A DNA stretch of 8,607 nucleotides from Magnetovibrio sp. (GTDB lineage: Bacteria > Pseudomonadota > Alphaproteobacteria > Rhodospirillales > Magnetovibrionaceae), in contig JAESUA010000224.1 in NCBI GenBank assembly GCA_016763255.1, forward strand, positions 1 through 8,607, written 5' to 3'. Position 1 is the stretch's first letter. Each line of letters begins with the position of its first letter. Of the stretch, positions 6,316 to 8,607 are shown piece after piece. The translations under genes and the position numbers were made by a program. Under the pieces are notes generated by a model, which was not told the DNA's origin, made no database searches, and saw nothing but the letters and a program-made list of their open reading frames with translations.

Positions 6316-6752
6316 GCCGCGCCAAGGCCAGGGTGGTGATCGTCAGTGTGATGTATCATCGAGAGCAGCGCATAGGCACCGTCCCCCATCAAGGCAACAA
6401 CACCCGACAAAATCATCAAGAACAGCGGATATTCCCACCCGCCACCCTGGACACTGAATAAGAAGCCATTGCCAAAATGGAACTGCATCGCGCCCAACAA
6501 GATCGGCACCAAGGCGATCGCCACCCAGCGTGTATACACCCCCGCAATCAGCAGCAGCCCGCCACCGATTTCGGCAAATGTAACCACGTAGGCGAAAAAG
6601 CCCGGATAACCGATGCTTTCAAAAAAGCCCACCGTTCCGGCTAAAGTGAAGACGAACAACTTGATCAGACCATGCGACAAATACATGCCGCCCAACGCTA
6701 CGCGCAGAACCAACGCCGCGTATTCATTGTGGTCGTATGTTGTGTGTTCCAT
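6309..6752 (-). CDS. DoxX family membrane protein
   Basis: The 147-residue inner-membrane protein has four predicted helices, near residues 11-33, 51-70, 74-90 and 108-131. Typical DoxX signatures are LRVALGGMYLSHGLIKLF in helix 1, FAEIGGGLLLIAGVYTRWVA between helices 2 and 3, and GGGWEYPLFLM before helix 4. DoxX proteins are small membrane proteins linked to redox, thiol or quinone stress, but the biochemical role of this one is not known. The C-terminus is rich in His and Asp (HHTDDHH), a possible metal-binding tail. The start ATG at 6752 has AAGGAG at seven bases, which is ideal. A longer frame upstream lacks any ribosome binding site and was discarded. It is the first gene of a doxX-pirin pair, with a good -10 element 31-36 bases upstream, and is divergent from a LysR gene. 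Confidence 0.9.
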   Translation of the reverse strand: MEHTTYDHNEYAALVLRVALGGMYLSHGLIKLFVFTLAGTVGFFESIGYPGFFAYVVTFAEIGGGLLLIAGVYTRWVAIALVPILLGAMQFHFGNGFLFSVQGGGWEYPLFLMILSGVVALMGDGAYALLSMIHHTDDHHPGLGAAH

Positions 6753-6775
6753 GGGAGGTCTCCTTGTTGTTACGA

Positions 6776-6816
6776 AGGGCCTATTATATGGGGTCTGGCG
6801 GCCAATTTTGCTGCAA
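6776..6816 (-). promoter_or_regulatory. Probable doxX promoter
   Basis: On the minus strand a perfect TATAAT (complement of 6783-6788) lies 31-36 bases before the doxX ATG, placing the transcript start near 6776. No good -35 hexamer lies 16-18 bases further up. Instead the short palindrome TTGCAGCAA (complement of 6808-6816) occupies the -35 area. A strong -10 with a poor -35 suits an activator-dependent promoter, but the activator is not proven. Confidence 0.5.
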
Positions 6817-6866
6817 GAGCGGCCATCTGGCCCCTTCAAAGTTGGGCAATAGCATGTTCAATTTTA

Positions 6867-6886
6867 GGCGGTTGTAGAGAACCGCC
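6867..6886. repeat. Perfect 7-bp inverted repeat (GGCGGTT / AACCGCC)
   Basis: The arms at 6867-6873 and 6880-6886 are perfect, with a 6-base loop. No T-run follows in either direction (only TAAAATT on the minus side), so a terminator is unlikely. It lies about 115 bases upstream of doxX and may be a leader structure or chance. Confidence 0.35.
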
Positions 6887-6979
6887 GCCACCTTAAATCA
6901 CCCATATAAAACACCTACTTAGCCCGATATCAGCATCAACGCTGGAGAGCTCAAGACGCCCACAGGGGCCGCTGTAATC

Positions 6980-7005
6980 ACCATTGTGTGATACACAAAT
7001 GTGGT
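6980..7005. repeat. Palindrome TTGTGT-N3-ACACAA, candidate operator
   Basis: TTGTGT (6984-6989) and ACACAA (6993-6998) are perfect arms around GAT. Outer ACCA (6980-6983) and TGGT (7002-7005) add symmetry after a 3-base bulge. The compact dyad resembles sites of dimeric regulators in general, but I cannot assign a family. Confidence 0.4.
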
Positions 7006-7108
7006 CGCGGGCCCGACTGTAAACGGCCAAAATTTCACTCATTTTTTGGTTTCCCATTTTTGAAGGCTGGGTGTGTTCTGCAAATGAAGGTACGCTCGAC
7101 CTCATCAG

Positions 7109-7137
7109 TGGACAATTGGGAGAATTGGAACAATACT
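7109..7137 (+). promoter_or_regulatory. Probable lysR promoter
   Basis: TGGACA (7109-7114, five of six matches to TTGACA) is separated by exactly 17 bases from AATACT (7132-7137, four of six matches to TATAAT). Transcription would start near 7144, giving a leader of under 20 bases. The -10 overlaps the left arm of the 9-bp palindrome, so a protein bound there would block RNA polymerase. Confidence 0.5.
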
Positions 7138-7158
7138 GTTTCAAAATAGGAAACAGTA
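7134..7158. promoter_or_regulatory. Perfect 9-bp palindrome over the lysR -10 and ribosome binding site
   Basis: TACTGTTTC (7134-7142) and GAAACAGTA (7150-7158) are exact reverse complements with a 7-base spacer. The left arm overlaps the -10 and the right arm overlaps the AGGA ribosome binding site (7148-7151), ending three bases before the ATG. As DNA it suits an autoregulatory operator; as RNA it would form a hairpin masking the ribosome binding site. The binding protein is inferred to be the adjacent LysR itself. Confidence 0.6.
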
Positions 7159-7161
7159 AAC

Positions 7162-8084
7162 ATGGACATCCTTTCCGGTATGAAGGCCTTCGTGGCCACC
7201 GTCGATAGCGGTAGCTTTTCCCAGGCGGCCCGCGATTTGAGCGCCTCCAAGGCCACCATCTCCAAGCAGGTGGCGGCGCTCGAAGATCACTTACAGGTCC
7301 GCTTGCTGCATCGCACCACCCGCAAACTAAACCTCACCGATGAAGGCCGCGCCTATGTGGATCGCGCCCGGCGGATCCTCGATGATCTGGAAGATGCCGA
7401 AGATGCGGTCTCGCCCCTGGGCAAGAACCACGTGGCCGCCTGCGCATCAGTGCGCCGCATACCTTCGGCGCCATGCATCTATCGCAAGCCCTGGCGACTT
7501 TTGTCGAACACTACCCATTGGTGCATCTCGACATCGAATTTTCCGACCGTTTGGTCAATCTTGTGGACGAAGGATATGACGTTGTCATCCGCATCTCTCA
7601 GCTCAAGGATTCGTCATTAATTGCGCGCCGCATCGCCCCCGTAAGCATGACCCTGTGCGCCGCGCCCAGCTACTGGGAAAAATACGGCAAGCCCCAGCAT
7701 CCGAGCGAATTAAGCCAGCACAAATGCATCATTTACTCCTACCTTTCCACTCCTGGTGAATGGGCGTTCGTCGAAAATGGAAAACCGCTTAACGTGAAGA
7801 TCAACGGCAACCTCACCACCAATAATGATGTCGTCATCCGCTCCGCCGCGCTGCAGGGCGTGGGCATTGTTTACGGCCCGTCCTTTATCGCCTCACGGGC
7901 CCTACGCCAAGGTACATTGGAAACCGCGCTGGAGGCCTTTTACGCCGATTCCCTCAATGTTTACGCGGTCTACCCGTCCAACAGGAATCTCTCGCCCAAA
8001 GTGCGTGCTTTTGTCGATTTTTTGGTCGAATGGTTCCGCCACACCCCTGACTGGCATGAAAGCCCTAGCGGGGATCAGGACTAA
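7162..8084 (+). pseudogene. LysR-family transcriptional regulator, split by a single-base frameshift
   Basis: Residues 1-62 are a clear LysR winged helix-turn-helix (MDILSGMKAFVATVDSGSFSQAA, SKATISKQVAALEDHL, RLLHRTTRKLNLTDEG). The frame stays normal to about Asn89 (7426-7428), then reads unrelated sequence to a stop at 7620. The substrate-binding half continues in another frame: from 7428 it reads PRGRLRISAPHTFGAMHL, then FVEHYPLVHLDIEFSDRLVNLVDEGYDVVIRI, to TAA at 8082-8084. AACCA at 7426-7430 looks like AACCCA with one C lost. Adding one base restores a 307-residue protein, the normal LysR length. LysR proteins bind DNA as dimers or tetramers and sense small effectors through this C-terminal domain. 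The gene is divergent from doxX-pirin, the likely targets. It may be a real recent pseudogene or a sequencing error in a short C run. The intact, well-conserved downstream half favours an error or a very recent mutation. Confidence 0.88.
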
Positions 8085-8094
8085 CGATCCACAC

Positions 8095-8112
8095 AAAAAA
8101 TTGTAATTTTTT
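8095..8112 (+). repeat. AT-only inverted repeat after lysR
   Basis: AAAAAATT (8095-8102), GT, AATTTTTT (8105-8112) is a perfect 8-bp arm pair beginning eleven bases after the LysR stop, followed by more T-rich sequence. The stem has no G or C, so it would be a weak terminator at best. Confidence 0.4.
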
Positions 8113-8130
8113 CTTTTCATTTTAAGAGAA

Positions 8131-8166
8131 CCATCCCTATATCTGCATTGATGATGGGGTTTTTTT
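8131..8166 (+). terminator. Possible weak rho-independent terminator after lysR
   Basis: CCATC (8131-8135) can pair with GATGG (8153-8157) across a 17-base loop, followed by GG and a run of seven T residues (8160-8166). The short stem and large loop make it weak, but the T-run and its position after lysR support a terminator role. Confidence 0.35.
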
Positions 8167-8202
8167 ATGAGGGTCTGAAGATGAAGGGGCATCTATAGAG
8201 CT

Positions 8203-8607
8203 ATGGGCACACGTGCACCGGAAGGGTATGACTTCCAGTATGATCATGATCAGGTTGAAGCGGCACTCGACTTGCCGGTCTCGCTTGATGGACGAAACTA
8301 TTGTGGGGATCTTGACATTCGCATCGATCGCGCCGGGACGTGGTACTACAACGCCACCCCGATCGCGCGCAAAGAAATGGTCTGCCTGTTTGCCTCAATT
8401 TTGATACGCGCAGATGATGGCATCTATTGGTTGATATCACCAACCGAAATGGGCCGCATCGAAGTCGATGATGCACCGTTCATCATCACCGAGATGTTCA
8501 CCCACGGCGAAGGTGAAGACCAAGTGATCAGTTTTTGTACAAATGTCGACAAAACGGTTACCATTTCAGAAGATGCACCGATTATGATGAACACCAGCCC
8601 GGTGACC
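8203..8607 (+). CDS. DUF1285 family protein, N-terminal part (3' end outside window)
   Basis: An open frame of 135 residues runs off the right edge without a stop. It reads MGTRAPEGYDFQYDHDQV at the start, then GDLDIRIDRAGTWYYNATPIARKEMVCLFASIL, DDGIYWLISPTEMGRIEVDDAPFIITEM and ISFCTNVDKTV. These blocks are the core of the DUF1285 family, small cytosolic proteobacterial proteins of unknown biochemical function. Little of a typical member (about 180-200 residues) should be missing. The ATG at 8203 is the only sensible start because an in-frame TGA lies at 8182-8184. The ribosome binding site is weak (AGAG close to the ATG, or GAAGGGG further off). It is separated from lysR by 118 bases with terminator-like sequence, so it probably starts a new transcript. 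Confidence 0.85.
   Translation, partial: MGTRAPEGYDFQYDHDQVEAALDLPVSLDGRNYCGDLDIRIDRAGTWYYNATPIARKEMVCLFASILIRADDGIYWLISPTEMGRIEVDDAPFIITEMFTHGEGEDQVISFCTNVDKTVTISEDAPIMMNTSPVT

Larger units (their letters stand above)
6753..7161. promoter_or_regulatory. Divergent intergenic region between doxX and lysR
   Basis: No convincing protein gene is seen in these 409 bases, which is long for a LysR divergent spacer. The region holds the doxX promoter at the left edge, a GGCGGTT-N6-AACCGCC hairpin (6867-6886) without a T-run, a TTGTGT-N3-ACACAA palindrome (6984-6998), a CCAAAA-N11-TTTTGG repeat (7027-7049) and the lysR promoter/operator at the right edge. A small RNA or an unlisted short peptide cannot be excluded. 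Confidence 0.5.

Noticed and set aside
6753..6839. Longer start for DoxX at 6839
   Set aside because: The added residues cover the probable -10 and the ribosome binding site of the ATG at 6752, and no ribosome binding site precedes 6839.
6867..6886. Terminator in the divergent spacer
   Set aside because: The stem is perfect, but there is no T-run in either direction and no gene ending nearby.
6893..7144. Minus-strand open frame of 83 residues in the lysR-doxX spacer
   Set aside because: There is no good ribosome binding site and no recognisable pattern, and it crosses palindromes and the lysR promoter; probably chance.
7420..7440. Programmed -1 frameshift to make full-length LysR
   Set aside because: No X-XXY-YYZ slippery heptamer is seen at the junction, and LysR genes are not known to use this; a lost base is simpler.
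8201..8476. Minus-strand open frame of 91 residues at the right edge
   Set aside because: The plus strand carries the recognisable DUF1285 core over the same bases.

Overview
The window looks like a Gram-negative, probably alphaproteobacterial chromosome of the Rhodospirillales type. This rests on a split glycine dehydrogenase (gcvPA/gcvPB), a membrane-anchored tetraheme NapC/NirT cytochrome, a DUF1285 protein and a small MPYV-type protein often misnamed 'tryptophan synthase beta-like'. Genes are GC-rich and the spacers AT-rich. The lineage is an inference from gene content, not a measured phylogeny. I see no mobile element, CRISPR array, tRNA or rRNA.

Layout. (1) 2-2205, plus strand: the 3' part of gcvPA and all of gcvPB, overlapping by one base (TAATG). 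They end at a hairpin that also serves the opposing gene. (2) 2241-3602, minus strand: a secreted diheme cytochrome c followed by a NapC/NirT-type quinol dehydrogenase, likely one electron-transfer operon with no terminal reductase in view. (3) 3603-3905: an AT-rich spacer, the probable promoter region of that operon. (4) 3906-5462, minus strand: an OsmC/YhfA-like protein, a lipoprotein that overlaps its 3' end by 29 bases, and the small MPYV protein. (5) 5552-6752, minus strand: doxX then pirin, probably one operon, ending in a 15-bp hairpin with a T-run. (6) 6753-7161: a 409-base divergent intergenic region with several inverted repeats. (7) 7162-8084, plus strand: a LysR regulator split by one missing base. 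(8) 8203 to the end, plus strand: the start of a DUF1285 gene.

How the genes work together. gcvPA/gcvPB form the decarboxylating P-protein of glycine cleavage. The NapC-like protein should take electrons from the quinol pool, with the diheme cytochrome as the likely periplasmic partner. LysR, DoxX and pirin form a compact regulator-plus-redox/stress set. OsmC, next to it, is a thiol-family protein of related theme, but it lies beyond a strong terminator.

No clearly new multi-gene system is evident. The points most worth checking are the LysR frameshift, the 9-bp palindrome over its promoter and ribosome binding site, the terminator that ends only a few bases before the osmC ribosome binding site, and the orphan tetraheme/diheme pair.
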